The notes beneath the pieces were generated by a model. The model saw nothing but the letters and a program-made list of their open reading frames with translations. It made no database searches and had not been told where the DNA came from. From positions 62,001-126,000 of the forward strand of contig NZ_JASHIC010000014.1 in assembly GCF_030056705.1 (NCBI RefSeq): a stretch of DNA of 64,000 bases. The letters run 5' to 3'. Position 1 is the stretch's first letter, and each line of letters opens with the position of its first letter. Made by a program: the position numbers and the translations under genes. Below are positions 25,683 to 34,799 of this stretch, in pieces. The DNA is from Flectobacillus longus (GTDB lineage: Bacteria; Bacteroidota; Bacteroidia; Cytophagales; Spirosomataceae).

Positions 25683-26374
25683 GATTTTATTATTTGTAAC
25701 ATTTCTTTCCAAAGAAATGTGAAAGTCTATTGGGTATAAGTCAATATTGATAACCCTATTAGGTTGACACATTCCTTTCTAAAGAACTGATTTGCATGGA
25801 CTTTGCATAGGTATAAATCTCTTATAAACATTTTGTTTTTCCTACCGCAATCTATACTTTAGTGAAGTTGATATAGCCAATAATTATTTGATTTGAATTC
25901 ATAAATTGTACTTACCCTTGTAAGTAAATTATAAGCTTGTAACCATTAGTTTAGGATTGAATTTTGTAACTAAAGAAATTAAATAAAAACTACTTCTGAG
26001 AAGCAACGATTTGAGAAGTAGAGTAGTCAAAAAATATACCTGACAAGGTAACAAAGTAAAATATGGGTGTGTCGTAAGATGTAGAAGCGTTGTGCCATAT
26101 TCATTTTGGGCTCGAAAGAGCCGAACACTTTCGTCGAAAGTGTCTGGATTTAGAAAACTGATTATAGCAATAATTTAGTTTGTATGTGGTTTATTATATC
26201 TATTGGGTTGACGATATTCGTCAACCCAATGTTGTTTTAGACCATTTCATTCATGCGACCCACGAACTAAATGATAGAAAGTCTATGTTTTTTCAGTAGT
26301 TTTGAAGAATTATTATTAACCCTGATTTTGAATGATAATCGGGTTGGCGCATACAGAGTTAAAACAGTAACCTT
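25683..26374. other. 692-bp gap with many hairpins
   Basis: No gene is seen. A perfect ACATTTCTTT/AAAGAAATGT hairpin lies at 25699-25720, right after the stop of the small exported protein. The structured block at 25985-26236 follows. A further imperfect hairpin (26319-26346, AACCCTGAT against ATCGGGTT) lies 29 bp before the response-regulator start. Confidence 0.6.
25985..26236 (+). ncRNA. Candidate multi-stem RNA or 3'/5' UTR structure
   Basis: Stems visible in order are CTACTTCT/AGAAGTAG (25990-26021), ATATGG/CCATAT around 26062-26098, GGCTC-GAAA-GAGCC with a GNRA loop (26109-26122), ACACTTTC/GAAAGTGT (26125-26143) and a 12-bp stem ATTGGGTTGACG/CGTCAACCCAAT (26202-26230) followed by GTTGTTTT. 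The last stem resembles a terminator. No promoter with a clear TAnnTTTG box is found just upstream, so it could be the 3' part of the small protein mRNA or an element acting ahead of the two-component operon. Sequence blocks of the RNA family at 24883 are absent. Confidence 0.4.
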
Positions 26375-27052
26375 ATGAAGTTATTATTGATAGAAGATGA
26401 AGCAAAAACCGTTCAGTCGCTTAGCAAGGGTTTGAAGGAATCGGGCTTTGAGGTGGATTATTGTTATGATGGTTTGATAGGCAAACACTTAGCCAAAAAA
26501 AACACCTACGATGTAATTGTTACCGACATAATTATGCCAGGCCTTAATGGCATTGAATTATGTAAAGAATTAAGGAAAGAAGGCATAACTACACCCATTT
26601 TGATGCTTACAGCTTTGGGCGATCTTCAGGATAAAGTAGTAGGATTTGATGCTGGAGCTGACGATTATTTGGTAAAACCATTTGAATTTGTAGAGCTTCT
26701 CGCTCGTATTCGAGCATTGTCGCGTCGGAGTACAGGCGTGAGTATGCACAAAAATACCTTGACGTTTATGGATTTAGAAATGAACCTAGACTCAAAAGTT
26801 GTGTTACGTTCGGGCGTGAAAATTCCTTTGACTGCCAAAGAATTCGAATTATTAGAAATGTTACTCCGTAATCAAGGGAAAGTACTTTCAAAAGTAGAAA
26901 TTGCCGAAAAAGTTTGGGATGTCAGCTTTGATACTGGAACAAATGTTATTGAGGTATATATCAATTTGTTACGAAAAAAAGTAGATAAAGATTTTCCTCA
27001 AAAACTTATCCATAATGTTTATGGAATGGGTTATGTTTTGAAATCAGAATAA
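26375..27052 (+). CDS. OmpR-family response regulator
   Basis: This 225-residue protein has an N-terminal receiver domain with phosphoacceptor Asp51, acidic pocket residues E7, D8 and E9, the LMLTALG switch segment and the conserved Lys in DYLVKPFE. A C-terminal OmpR/PhoB winged helix (about residues 125-224) follows, with EVYINLLRKKVD near the end. The kinase gene starts 13 bp downstream, so they form one two-component pair. Confidence 0.95.
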   Translation: MKLLLIEDEAKTVQSLSKGLKESGFEVDYCYDGLIGKHLAKKNTYDVIVTDIIMPGLNGIELCKELRKEGITTPILMLTALGDLQDKVVGFDAGADDYLVKPFEFVELLARIRALSRRSTGVSMHKNTLTFMDLEMNLDSKVVLRSGVKIPLTAKEFELLEMLLRNQGKVLSKVEIAEKVWDVSFDTGTNVIEVYINLLRKKVDKDFPQKLIHNVYGMGYVLKSE

Positions 27053-27065
27053 ATGCTCAAACGCT

Positions 27066-28448
27066 ATGCGTATTCGCTTTAAACTTACTTTACAATTTAC
27101 CCTCTTAGTATCCCTAATCGTGCTTTTGTCATTTTTAGGGATTTATTATTTTACTCATACCTACATCGAGAATCGATTTTATTCAAGATTACGGTCAAAA
27201 GCTATCACAACCGCAGAGCTCTTAGTAAAAGTTGACCAAATTGACTCAAAATTGCTGAAGGTCATCGAAAAAACGAATAAGGATGTTTTGTACAAAGAGA
27301 AGATATCGATTTACAATTACAAAAACGAGGAAATTTACACAAACAACGATACCGTAAAAGTGGTAGTCACTCGAAAGTTTCTCAACGATGTCCGTCTGGA
27401 AGGAACCGCAACTACGACCTATCAAGATATCCAAATTCTGGGGATTCCTTATTACGATAAATACAACCGTTTGCTAGTGCTAGCAGGTGGTGTCGATCAA
27501 CAAGGGCTTGAAACCCTGCGAGATTTGCAGCGGATTCTTATTTCTTTGTATATCATTATTGTGTTTACGTCTGCCATATTTGGTTGGATTTTCGCAGGAA
27601 GAGCTTTACTGCCAATTGCTGAGGTAATTAATGAGATGAATGATATTTATCCAAATAACCTCAAAAAGCGTTTGAAAGTCCGAAATGTGAAAGATGAAAT
27701 CGGACAATTGACTTTTACCTTTAATAACCTTTTGACTAGGGTAGAGGAGGCATTTCAGCATCAGCAGGTATTTATCTCTAATGTGAGTCATGAACTCAAA
27801 AACCCTTTGACCAAGATTATTTCGCAGCTAACCGTATCATTGCTAAATCGACGAACTGAAGAAGAATATCAAGAAACAATGGAATCGGTTTTGCAAGATG
27901 TAAAAGACTTGAACCTTTTGACAAATACGCTACTCGAACTCACCAAACTAAGTGATGATAGCCTGCCCAATAGATTTACGAGTATCAGAATCGACGATAT
28001 TATTTGGGAAGCAAGGAGTTCACTACTGAAAGTGCACAAAAACTATGGCATTTCTATTGAGTTTTCTGAGAATATCGACTCCGATGAGCAATTGAGTATT
28101 TTGGGTAATGGTCAACTTTTGAGAGTAGCTTTTATGAATCTTATCGAAAATGGTTGTAAGTTTTCTAATAATCAGACCATTAATGTCAATATAGGTTTTG
28201 ATAAAGGATTATTTTTAGAGTTTATTAATAAAGGTGCTGTTATAGATACCAAAGATCAAAAGCTTATTTTCTTGCCATTCTTCCGCTCTAAAAAAACCGC
28301 TGATACTCGTGGTTATGGAATTGGCTTACCATTGGCCGAACGAATCATCAAACTTCATAAAGGGAATTTATTTATTAAGGAGTCAACGCTTGATAAAACT
28401 GTCTTTAAAGTGCAATTCTTTGAAGAAAAAATTATAGTTGTTAACTAG
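27066..28448 (+). CDS. Membrane sensor histidine kinase
   Basis: This 460-residue kinase has a first membrane segment near residues 10-33, a periplasmic loop, a second one near residues 158-180, a HAMP-like linker, HisKA with phosphorylated His242 (SNVSHELKNPLTK) and a HATPase domain with GYGIGLPLAERI. It is the partner of the regulator just upstream. The stimulus is unknown, although the HAMP and small periplasmic loop (about 125 residues) are common in envelope-stress or metal sensors. Confidence 0.95.
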   Translation: MRIRFKLTLQFTLLVSLIVLLSFLGIYYFTHTYIENRFYSRLRSKAITTAELLVKVDQIDSKLLKVIEKTNKDVLYKEKISIYNYKNEEIYTNNDTVKVVVTRKFLNDVRLEGTATTTYQDIQILGIPYYDKYNRLLVLAGGVDQQGLETLRDLQRILISLYIIIVFTSAIFGWIFAGRALLPIAEVINEMNDIYPNNLKKRLKVRNVKDEIGQLTFTFNNLLTRVEEAFQHQQVFISNVSHELKNPLTKIISQLTVSLLNRRTEEEYQETMESVLQDVKDLNLLTNTLLELTKLSDDSLPNRFTSIRIDDIIWEARSSLLKVHKNYGISIEFSENIDSDEQLSILGNGQLLRVAFMNLIENGCKFSNNQTINVNIGFDKGLFLEFINKGAVIDTKDQKLIFLPFFRSKKTADTRGYGIGLPLAERIIKLHKGNLFIKESTLDKTVFKVQFFEEKIIVVN

Positions 28449-28838
28449 ATTTTAATTTTATCTTCATTCCTTCTTAAAGATTTGTTACTTATTTTAAATT
28501 AATAAAAGGCTATAACAGTATTAGAGGTAAGAGTTAACAAAAGCCTTTTCGTGAAAAAAGATTTTAGTACTATTAATATAGGTGTTTAAGGTGCTTAGTT
28601 TCTGCAGTTGTATGGAGCTGCAGAAACTTTTTTTTGATACTTTAATCCCATAACCCTTAGGTATTTCATTTGCATGTTATTAATAAAATTTTTAACTTAA
28701 TGCTAAGTGAAAACGAATGTAACTTTAGCAAGTACATTTAAGTGATGTTAAGCGACCTGCAAAATGGAAGTTATTTTGTAAATCTCACGGTGAAGTTGGT
28801 TGATAGAAGTAGGGGAAATCGTTTTAGTCAAAGAAATT
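28449..28838. other. 390-bp gap after the two-component operon
   Basis: It contains a weak AAAGGC/GCCTTT pairing near 28506-28546 and the terminator at 28598-28635. The sequence from there to 28838 is AT-rich, with no firm promoter box. Confidence 0.5.
28598..28635 (+). terminator. Intrinsic terminator
   Basis: GTTTCTGCAG (28598-28607) pairs with CTGCAGAAAC (28618-28627), followed by eight T residues. It is 150 bp after the kinase stop, so the transcript would carry a fairly long 3' region. Confidence 0.88.
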
Positions 28839-29162
28839 ATGATTGTAATCAACCAAAAAAATACAAATGTTACCACAAAAAATGAGACCTTATCCAAACT
28901 CTATTGGGTCATTGGTCTTATTACAATTTGTTGCTTAGGGTCAATTGCAGCGAATTGGTATCAGTGGAGAGAGCGTATCGTTGTGATTGAAAACTTGAGA
29001 GAAGCGCTCATTCGACAAGACTCTACACTGGCCAGTAAATTAGAGTCTGATAAAGAAATTGAAAGACTGAAAAAAAAGTTAATACGCCGTTCCAAATCAT
29101 CTCGCCGAGTTGTTGCTCCACAAAATGGAAACGTTATTCTCACTCAATCGGACATTAGATAG
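28839..29162 (+). CDS. Small membrane protein with coiled-coil tail
   Basis: This 107-residue protein has one membrane segment (about residues 24-43, VIGLITICCLGSIAANWY), followed by a charged helical tail likely to form a coiled coil (ENLREALIRQDSTLASK, then EIERLKKKLIRR). The longest frame begins with TTG at 28800, but ATG at 28839 is preferred. It lies 208 bp before the SulP gene in the same direction. The family is not recognised. Confidence 0.6.
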   Translation: MIVINQKNTNVTTKNETLSKLYWVIGLITICCLGSIAANWYQWRERIVVIENLREALIRQDSTLASKLESDKEIERLKKKLIRRSKSSRRVVAPQNGNVILTQSDIR

Positions 29163-29302
29163 AGATTAGAATTTCTTTAATTATTACAATAAATGACCGT
29201 ATTTAATGGATTATTACTATTTTATATAAAAATAGTAATGAGAATCTATTTTCGTTTAGCAAAAAAACTCTAACCGTATTCTAATCTAAGTCAAAAAATC
29301 TA

Positions 29303-29310
29303 TAAGTTTG
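29303..29310 (+). promoter_or_regulatory. -7 box before the SulP gene
   Basis: TAAGTTTG matches TAnnTTTG and lies 60 bp before the start codon. No good -33 TTTG is found at the right distance. Confidence 0.4.
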
Positions 29311-29370
29311 GTGTAGAGTTTTTATGAGCTCTTTTAGCTCGAATTCCATAATAAACCAACATCAAACAAA

Positions 29371-30966
29371 ATGTATAATTCAGTTCAATATTACAAAACC
29401 GCTTTATTTAAAAGCGACTGGAAATCAGGTTTGTCAGTCTTTCTGGTAGCATTGCCTTTGTGCTTAGGTATTGCCCTAGCCTCAGGTGCTCCTCTCTTCT
29501 CTGGTATTTTGGCAGGTATCGTAGCAGGTACTTTTGTCGCTTTACTTTCAGGTTCCGAAATTTCAGTTAGTGGCCCTGCCGCTGGTCTTACTGTAATTGT
29601 AGCAACAGCAATTCATGATATAGGCTCATTTCAAGGGTTTTTGGTGGCTGTTGTTTTAGCAGGTGTAATTCAATTAGCACTTGGGCTTATTAAAGCAGGT
29701 AAGTTTAGCGCTTATTTCCCCGAAAGCGTGATTCGTGGTATGCTAGTAGCCATTGGTATCGTTATTATTCTAAAGCAAATACCCCACGCACTAGGTGACG
29801 ATCAAGATTACGAAGGTGAGTTCGAATTTGAGCAAGTTGCTGATCATCAGAATACTATCACGGAGTTGATTCGTTCGGTAGTAGATTTTAACTACGGTGC
29901 AGTAACAATTGCGATTGTGTGTCTGGCAGTTATATTACTTTGGGAAAGAGCTGCCAAGAAGAAGAAAGGAATTTTTGCGATGATTCCTGCTGCTTTGGTG
30001 ACTGTATTGATTGGTACACTCATGAATGAGGCCTATCGTATATATGTGCCGTTTTACTACTTAGGCAATTCTCCGATTCACATGGTGAATATCCCTAAAA
30101 TGGATGGGATAGGTGATTTTGTTGCCGCATTTTCATTTCCTGACTTTTCAGCACTAATGACTGCTAAAGTCTATATTGTAGCCCTTACTTTGGCAATTGT
30201 AGCAAGTCTTGAAACGCTACTAAATCTAGAAGCATCTGATGCTATAGATCCCCTAAAGAGACAGTCATCGCCCGATAAAGAATTGGTGGCGCAAGGAATA
30301 GGTAATATGATTTCGGGATTGATTGGAGGTTTGCCTATCACTTCGGTGGTCGTTAGAACTTCGGCTAATGTATATTCGGGAGGACGTACTCGTATGTCTT
30401 CTTTTGTACACGGCATGTTATTATTAGGGTCTGTAGTGCTGATTCCGACATTATTAAACAAAGTACCTTTAGCTTCGCTTGCAGCAGTACTTTTGACAGT
30501 TGGATACAAGCTAGCGCACCCCAAAGTATTTGTCAAAGTATTTAAAGAGGGCTATGATCAATGGATTCCTTTTGCGGTAACTATCTTAGTTATTGTTTTT
30601 AAAGATTTGCTTTTTGGTATTTTTGTTGGAACAGGAGTAGGTTTAATTTTTGTGTTGTCTACTAACTTTCATTCGGCAGTTTCGTTTGCAAGAGAAGGAA
30701 AGCATGTGCTAATTCAGTTTAATAAGGATGTATCTTTCTTGAATAAACCCAAGATTAAACAAATATTACTTAACCTAGAAGACGGAGATTCAGTTTATGT
30801 TGATGCTAGTAAAGCACAATTTATTGATCATGATATCTATAATTTACTTTATGAGTTCAAAGCAGCAGCACATCATAGAAATATAGAGGTCGATTTTAAA
30901 AAAGTGTCAAGAAAAATACAAGGAGATATAAATCAGTACCTCCCTGAATCGGTTTCCGCACATTAA
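29371..30966 (+). CDS. SulP (SLC26) family anion transporter, probable bicarbonate
   Basis: This 531-residue transporter has about 10-12 membrane helices and a C-terminal STAS-like domain (from about residue 445, with VYVDASKAQFIDHDIY). Early segments such as GLSVFLVALPLCLGIALASGAP and SGPAAGLTV are typical of SulP. The neighbouring beta-carbonic anhydrase at 31153 makes bicarbonate the likely substrate, as in BicA-like systems of this family, but sulfate or another anion is possible. It may be co-regulated with the anhydrase across a 186-bp gap. Confidence 0.9.
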   Translation: MYNSVQYYKTALFKSDWKSGLSVFLVALPLCLGIALASGAPLFSGILAGIVAGTFVALLSGSEISVSGPAAGLTVIVATAIHDIGSFQGFLVAVVLAGVIQLALGLIKAGKFSAYFPESVIRGMLVAIGIVIILKQIPHALGDDQDYEGEFEFEQVADHQNTITELIRSVVDFNYGAVTIAIVCLAVILLWERAAKKKKGIFAMIPAALVTVLIGTLMNEAYRIYVPFYYLGNSPIHMVNIPKMDGIGDFVAAFSFPDFSALMTAKVYIVALTLAIVASLETLLNLEASDAIDPLKRQSSPDKELVAQGIGNMISGLIGGLPITSVVVRTSANVYSGGRTRMSSFVHGMLLLGSVVLIPTLLNKVPLASLAAVLLTVGYKLAHPKVFVKVFKEGYDQWIPFAVTILVIVFKDLLFGIFVGTGVGLIFVLSTNFHSAVSFAREGKHVLIQFNKDVSFLNKPKIKQILLNLEDGDSVYVDASKAQFIDHDIYNLLYEFKAAAHHRNIEVDFKKVSRKIQGDINQYLPESVSAH

Positions 30967-31017
30967 TTCGTAACTTTGAGCATTCAATAAAAATAACTCA
31001 AAGTTCATCAGCGATAA

Positions 31018-31061
31018 AGAAATGAAATTTTAAAGATTGACACTCCTATAATTTCATTTCT
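31018..31061 (+). other. 12-bp hairpin after the SulP gene
   Basis: AGAAATGAAATT (31018-31029) pairs with AATTTCATTTCT (31050-31061). No U-run follows, so it may stabilise the 3' end or act as a weak terminator. Confidence 0.5.
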
Positions 31062-31152
31062 CTAGTTATAATCAATGTTCGAATTTACTCTGACAATAAA
31101 CCTATAGCTTTGACAAAGTATCAGAGTATTTATAAGCTACAAACAAGTTTCG

Positions 31153-31818
31153 ATGAAAGATTACAAAAAACTATTGCTCAACAATAAGGTATGGGCAGCT
31201 GACCGCTTGTCGATGGACGAGACCTACTTTGAAAAATTGGCAAAAGATCAAAACCCAGAGTTTCTATGGATTGGTTGTGCCGATAGCCGTGTACCTGCTG
31301 AAGAAATCACCAATACTCAGCCTGGCGATGTGTTTGTTCATAGAAATGTGGCAAACATGGTGGTTCATACCGATATGAACCTTTTGTCAGTACTCCAATA
31401 TGGAGTTGAAGTCTTGAAAGTAAAGCATGTTATCGTATGTGGTCACTACAATTGTGGAGGCGTAAAAGCTGCGATGGGAAATCAAGATTTTGGTTTGATT
31501 AACAAGTGGTTACGTAATATCAAAGAAGTGTACTCTAAGCATGAAGTAGAGTTAGGTGGTATTGAAAATGAAAAACAAAAATTTAACCGTTTGGTCGAAT
31601 TGAATGTTCATGAACAAGTAAAAAACCTTGCAAAAACTACCATTATTCAACGTGCATGGAAAAACTTCCAATATCCACACTTACATGGCTGGGTATTTGA
31701 CCTTCACACAGGTTTGATTAAAGAAGTGTTGAATATTGATGCAGGTTCTGAAGTTGATCCTATTTTCCGTTACGACTTTCACACGGATGAGGTAATTACC
31801 AACAGTTCAAAAGATTAA
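31153..31818 (+). CDS. can: Beta-class carbonic anhydrase
   Basis: This 221-residue enzyme has the zinc ligands Cys42, His98 and Cys101 and the Asp44-Arg46 dyad (CADSRVP), at the same residue numbers as E. coli Can. It interconverts carbon dioxide and bicarbonate in the cytoplasm. The gene lies right after the SulP transporter and likely provides or uses the bicarbonate it moves. A strong bidirectional terminator follows at 31846. Confidence 0.95.
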   Translation: MKDYKKLLLNNKVWAADRLSMDETYFEKLAKDQNPEFLWIGCADSRVPAEEITNTQPGDVFVHRNVANMVVHTDMNLLSVLQYGVEVLKVKHVIVCGHYNCGGVKAAMGNQDFGLINKWLRNIKEVYSKHEVELGGIENEKQKFNRLVELNVHEQVKNLAKTTIIQRAWKNFQYPHLHGWVFDLHTGLIKEVLNIDAGSEVDPIFRYDFHTDEVITNSSKD

Positions 31819-31845
31819 TAGATTGTGATAAAACACAATGTAATA

Positions 31846-31869
31846 AAAAAGGGGCGATAGCCCCTTTTT
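31846..31869. terminator. Bidirectional terminator
   Basis: AAAAAGGGGC and GCCCCTTTTT pair across a short loop. The element lies between the convergent anhydrase and Nudix genes and has T runs in both directions. Confidence 0.9.
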
Positions 31870-31872
31870 GTT

Positions 31873-32349
31873 TTAAATAACCTTCAAGTTTTCAATTTCT
31901 TCTATCATCGAAATTAATTCGACTTTTTCATTATATACCGCATTGAGTGCAAATGGTTGCTTGTTCAAGACATATTGGTAGATAAAAAAATCTGTTTTGG
32001 GAGTAGGAAAGGTATCGATATTCTGGAAATCGTGCCACTCTAAAATGCCTTCGTTGCAGATAGGTGGTTCAAAATAATCGACTTCTGCCTCATAGACAAA
32101 ACTCATCCAATTGTATTTGATAGGCGATGTTTCAACCAATGTGCCACAAAATCTCATTTTCTCCAATACTAAGCCAGCTTCTTCTTTTACTTCACGAAGT
32201 GCCGTTTCATAAGGATTTTCGTAAGGGTCAACTTTTCCTCCCACAGGTACATAAAGTCCTTTGAGTGGTTCATTGAATCTCTTCAATAATAAGAAATTAG
32301 TCTGATTTCGGAGAATACAAATCACCGCTACTCTTTTTAATCCTTCCAT
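31873..32349 (-). CDS. Nudix hydrolase
   Basis: This 158-residue protein has the Nudix box GGKVDPYENPYETALREV followed by KEEAGL (about residues 36-59), with the REVKEEAG core. It resembles the MutT/8-oxo-dGTPase-like branch (PF00293), though the substrate cannot be read. It sits head to tail with the MFS transporter, 18 bp apart. Confidence 0.92.
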   Translation of the reverse strand: MEGLKRVAVICILRNQTNFLLLKRFNEPLKGLYVPVGGKVDPYENPYETALREVKEEAGLVLEKMRFCGTLVETSPIKYNWMSFVYEAEVDYFEPPICNEGILEWHDFQNIDTFPTPKTDFFIYQYVLNKQPFALNAVYNEKVELISMIEEIENLKVI

Positions 32350-32367
32350 TGTTGTATGATATTTCTC

Positions 32368-33516
32368 CTAATTTTTGATTCGGGTACTTAGAATAGTACC
32401 TAAGCCACCTAATACTACCAATGAAGATAGGGCAATTTTTAAAGATGTAAATTCGGCAATATAACCAATCATTACTGGGCCAATCATAAAACCAGATATA
32501 CCTACTGTTGAAATCGCAGCTAGTGCTACTCCTGCTGACATAGTTTTAGAATGCCCAGCTTCACTGTATATCAGCGGAACAACTGTGGACAAGCCTAATC
32601 CCGTAATCGAAAACCCAAGGATCACAGTCCAAGAAATAGGCAATGCTAATGCTAAAATCATTCCTATAGTTACGAGTAAACAATTAAGAATAAGCGTCTT
32701 TTTGAGCCCTAATTTAGCAACAGTTTTATCGCCTATGATTCTGCCGATTACCATCGTAATTGAAAATGCAGTAAACGCTGCCGTGGCGTATTTGGAAACA
32801 CTACCCAATACTTGCTTGTAATATAATACGCTCCAATCGGCCATAGCTCCTTCGCAAAGCATTCCACAAAAACAAATAACGCCCAACAGCATAAGTGCTT
32901 TGTCGGGTAAAGCAAATAGTGGTTGAGTTTCAGATGATTTGAAGTCTTGCGCTATTAAATATTGATAAACAAATAAGGCAACAATGATATCCAAAATACC
33001 AACTGTACTCAAATGCCATACCGTAGAAATCCCCTGAGAAGCAAGAATACCACCCAATGCTGCTCCAATCATAAAACCGATACTAAAAATGGCATGAAAA
33101 GATGACATAATGGATTTACTCATGGTTTTTTCAACATTTACCGCTTGTACATTCATCGATATATTGAGAAGGTCGCCCCCAAAACCAAATACAAAAAGTG
33201 TGATAGCTAACTGCCATGCTTGGTTAGATATACCCAAAAAAGGCATAGACAGCAAATAGATAATTGCAGCAATCACTGTGACTTTGCGACTACCAATGTA
33301 GTTGATAATCACGCCTGCCAAAGGTAAGGCTGATAAGCTCCCAATGGGCATCGCAAACAAGACTGTGCCGAGTGCAGCGTCGCCTAAGCCTAATTTCTCT
33401 TTTACATCAGGAATACGAGAAGCCCAACTTGAAAAACTTAGTCCCGAAATAAAAAATAATGCATTAGTTGCCAAACGGGCGGCCTTTGCATGATTAGAAG
33501 TTAGTGATAGTTCCAT
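32368..33516 (-). CDS. MFS transporter, YbjJ-like
   Basis: This 382-residue protein has the twelve-helix MFS pattern and begins close to the YbjJ-type N-terminus, with ATNALFFISGLSFSSWASRIP and PDVKEKLGLGDAALG. The substrate is not known for this group. It lies upstream of the Nudix gene in one likely operon. The minus-strand box TAGTTTTG (33545-33552) is a weak promoter candidate 28 bp before the start. Confidence 0.9.
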   Translation of the reverse strand: MELSLTSNHAKAARLATNALFFISGLSFSSWASRIPDVKEKLGLGDAALGTVLFAMPIGSLSALPLAGVIINYIGSRKVTVIAAIIYLLSMPFLGISNQAWQLAITLFVFGFGGDLLNISMNVQAVNVEKTMSKSIMSSFHAIFSIGFMIGAALGGILASQGISTVWHLSTVGILDIIVALFVYQYLIAQDFKSSETQPLFALPDKALMLLGVICFCGMLCEGAMADWSVLYYKQVLGSVSKYATAAFTAFSITMVIGRIIGDKTVAKLGLKKTLILNCLLVTIGMILALALPISWTVILGFSITGLGLSTVVPLIYSEAGHSKTMSAGVALAAISTVGISGFMIGPVMIGYIAEFTSLKIALSSLVVLGGLGTILSTRIKN

Positions 33517-33552
33517 AAATTTTAATATGAGTGGAAAGAATATACAAAACTA

Positions 33553-34086
33553 CTAAACTTCTTCAGGAAGTAAGAGAGTGCCAATTTCTTTCCAAGAGTA
33601 TACACGCTTATAACCTTCGATATGGTAATTATGAGGAGCATCATATAATAAACCTGTTCCTTCAAATTTTACTAGGTTTTTTTCGTGGTCATCTATCAAA
33701 TAATCAGCTTTGATCATGTATTTGTGCCCACAAAAAACAGTATGTGTCCAGCCAATGTAGGGAAAGAATTCTTCGAGCCATTCTAATTTTTCACTTAGTG
33801 AATTAGGAAATTCTGTAGCAGCCGAGACAATGAAAATTTCGTAATGGTCTTGTAGTTTTTTTACGGTTTCTATAGCACCATCAAATACAGGAAGACTACG
33901 GAAAAACCCTTTTTCATGCAAAAAGTTACGAATGGGAAAATATTGCTCATAAAATTCCTTTGCTTTTTCGGGATTACTAATGTCTTCTCTGGTAAAATTT
34001 GTTCCAAGACGAAGGTTGGTTTCGGTGATAATACCTGATGTTGTGTCTGCCAAAACATCATCCATGTCGATTGCAATACGTTTCAT
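33553..34086 (-). CDS. 5'(3')-deoxyribonucleotidase (NT5C type)
   Basis: This 177-residue protein starts IAIDMDDVLADT, the HAD-family motif with the two catalytic Asp, and has a WTHTVFCGHKYMIKADYLIDDH segment, where the terminal DD pair is the third HAD motif. The layout is that of bacterial 5'(3')-nucleotidases that dephosphorylate dNMPs. Its 3' end overlaps the region before the MFS gene by only 36 bp, so it could be read through into it. Confidence 0.9.
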   Translation of the reverse strand: MKRIAIDMDDVLADTTSGIITETNLRLGTNFTREDISNPEKAKEFYEQYFPIRNFLHEKGFFRSLPVFDGAIETVKKLQDHYEIFIVSAATEFPNSLSEKLEWLEEFFPYIGWTHTVFCGHKYMIKADYLIDDHEKNLVKFEGTGLLYDAPHNYHIEGYKRVYSWKEIGTLLLPEEV

Positions 34087-34192
34087 AAAATAAAGGGAGA
34101 TAAAGTAAATAATTATTATTTATTGGGATTGGTAAGTATGAGTGCTGAATTATGAATGTAATTTTTAATTATCAATTTTTACACTAACAATT

Positions 34193-34224
34193 AGTATAAT
34201 ACTGCAAGCTTGCAGTATTATACT
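34193..34224. repeat. 32-bp perfect palindrome
   Basis: AGTATAATACTGCAAG (34193-34208) is followed with no gap by its exact reverse complement (34209-34224). It lies in the 226-bp intergenic region between the nucleotidase and the VOC gene. No T-run follows, so it is not a standard terminator. It could be a cruciform-prone site or a dimeric regulator site. Confidence 0.9.
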
Positions 34225-34231
34225 GTGCTTG

Positions 34232-34259
34232 CCTAATGCCTACAGCTTATTACCTAGGG
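34232..34259. repeat. Degenerate heptads, CCTAATG type
   Basis: CCTAATG-CCTACAG-CTTATTA-CCTAGGG reads with a 7-bp period. The sequence is almost identical to the right arm of the hairpin at 49545-49571 (TGCCTAATGCCTACGGCTT), so both belong to one repeat family. Confidence 0.6.
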
Positions 34260-34312
34260 CGATAAAATTATTTAAAAGTACATTTCAATAACCATTTATA
34301 TGTCCTTTTGAA

Positions 34313-34699
34313 TCAGGCTACTAACTCAATTCTGTTATTTTCGGGGTCTAAGATTACACTTTCGTAATAGCCGTCACCTGTACGACGAGGTTCGCCCACG
34401 ATTTGAACGCCTTCTTTTCTCATCAATTCGGTAAGTTCATCAACTTTTTGTTCACTGCCCAAAGCAAATGCAAAGTGAGTAATTCCTAATGTTTCGATTT
34501 TAGGGTTTTCTCTTTCGGGAATTTGCGGTTTTTTCATTATTTCAATTCTTGCACCTGATTCAAAGCTTAAAAAGTAAGATTCGAATTCCTTGACTGGATT
34601 ATAATATTTTGTATTACTTTTTGCTCCAAAATAGCGCATATAAAAGGTTTTTATCAATTCCAAGTCGTTTGCCCAAATAGCAATATGTTCAATAATCAT
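34313..34699 (-). CDS. VOC (glyoxalase-like) family protein
   Basis: This 128-residue protein has one VOC domain: IEHIAIWANDLELIKTFY at the N-terminus and SVILDPENNRIELV at the C-terminus, with a metal-binding Glu in IEL. Substrates for small VOC proteins vary (methylglyoxal adducts, fosfomycin, catechols). The longer frame to 34753 adds a segment ahead of the domain. ATG at 34699 (MIIEHIAIW) is the natural start. Confidence 0.9.
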   Translation of the reverse strand: MIIEHIAIWANDLELIKTFYMRYFGAKSNTKYYNPVKEFESYFLSFESGARIEIMKKPQIPERENPKIETLGITHFAFALGSEQKVDELTELMRKEGVQIVGEPRRTGDGYYESVILDPENNRIELVA

Positions 34700-34764
34700 A
34701 GTTTTAAAGTTTAATTGATGATGCAATTTTCCGAATAAAAACGTACAAATCAAAGTTTTTTTAT

Positions 34765-34772
34765 TAAATTTG
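34765..34772 (+). promoter_or_regulatory. -7 box before the DeoR gene
   Basis: TAAATTTG matches TAnnTTTG, with transcription expected near 34779 and a leader of about 20 nt. No -33 TTTG is found, so confidence is limited. Confidence 0.4.
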
Positions 34773-34799
34773 TGAATAAAACCGAAATAAAACGAATTT

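Noticed and set aside
26085-26100. Sigma-54-like TGGCAC on the minus strand
   Set aside because: The half TGGCAC is present but no TTGC follows at the right distance.
25985-26236. Third copy of the RNA family at 24883/54311
   Set aside because: The blocks TCCAATCT, CTTTCAAAATAT and CCTCCTACTT were not found here.
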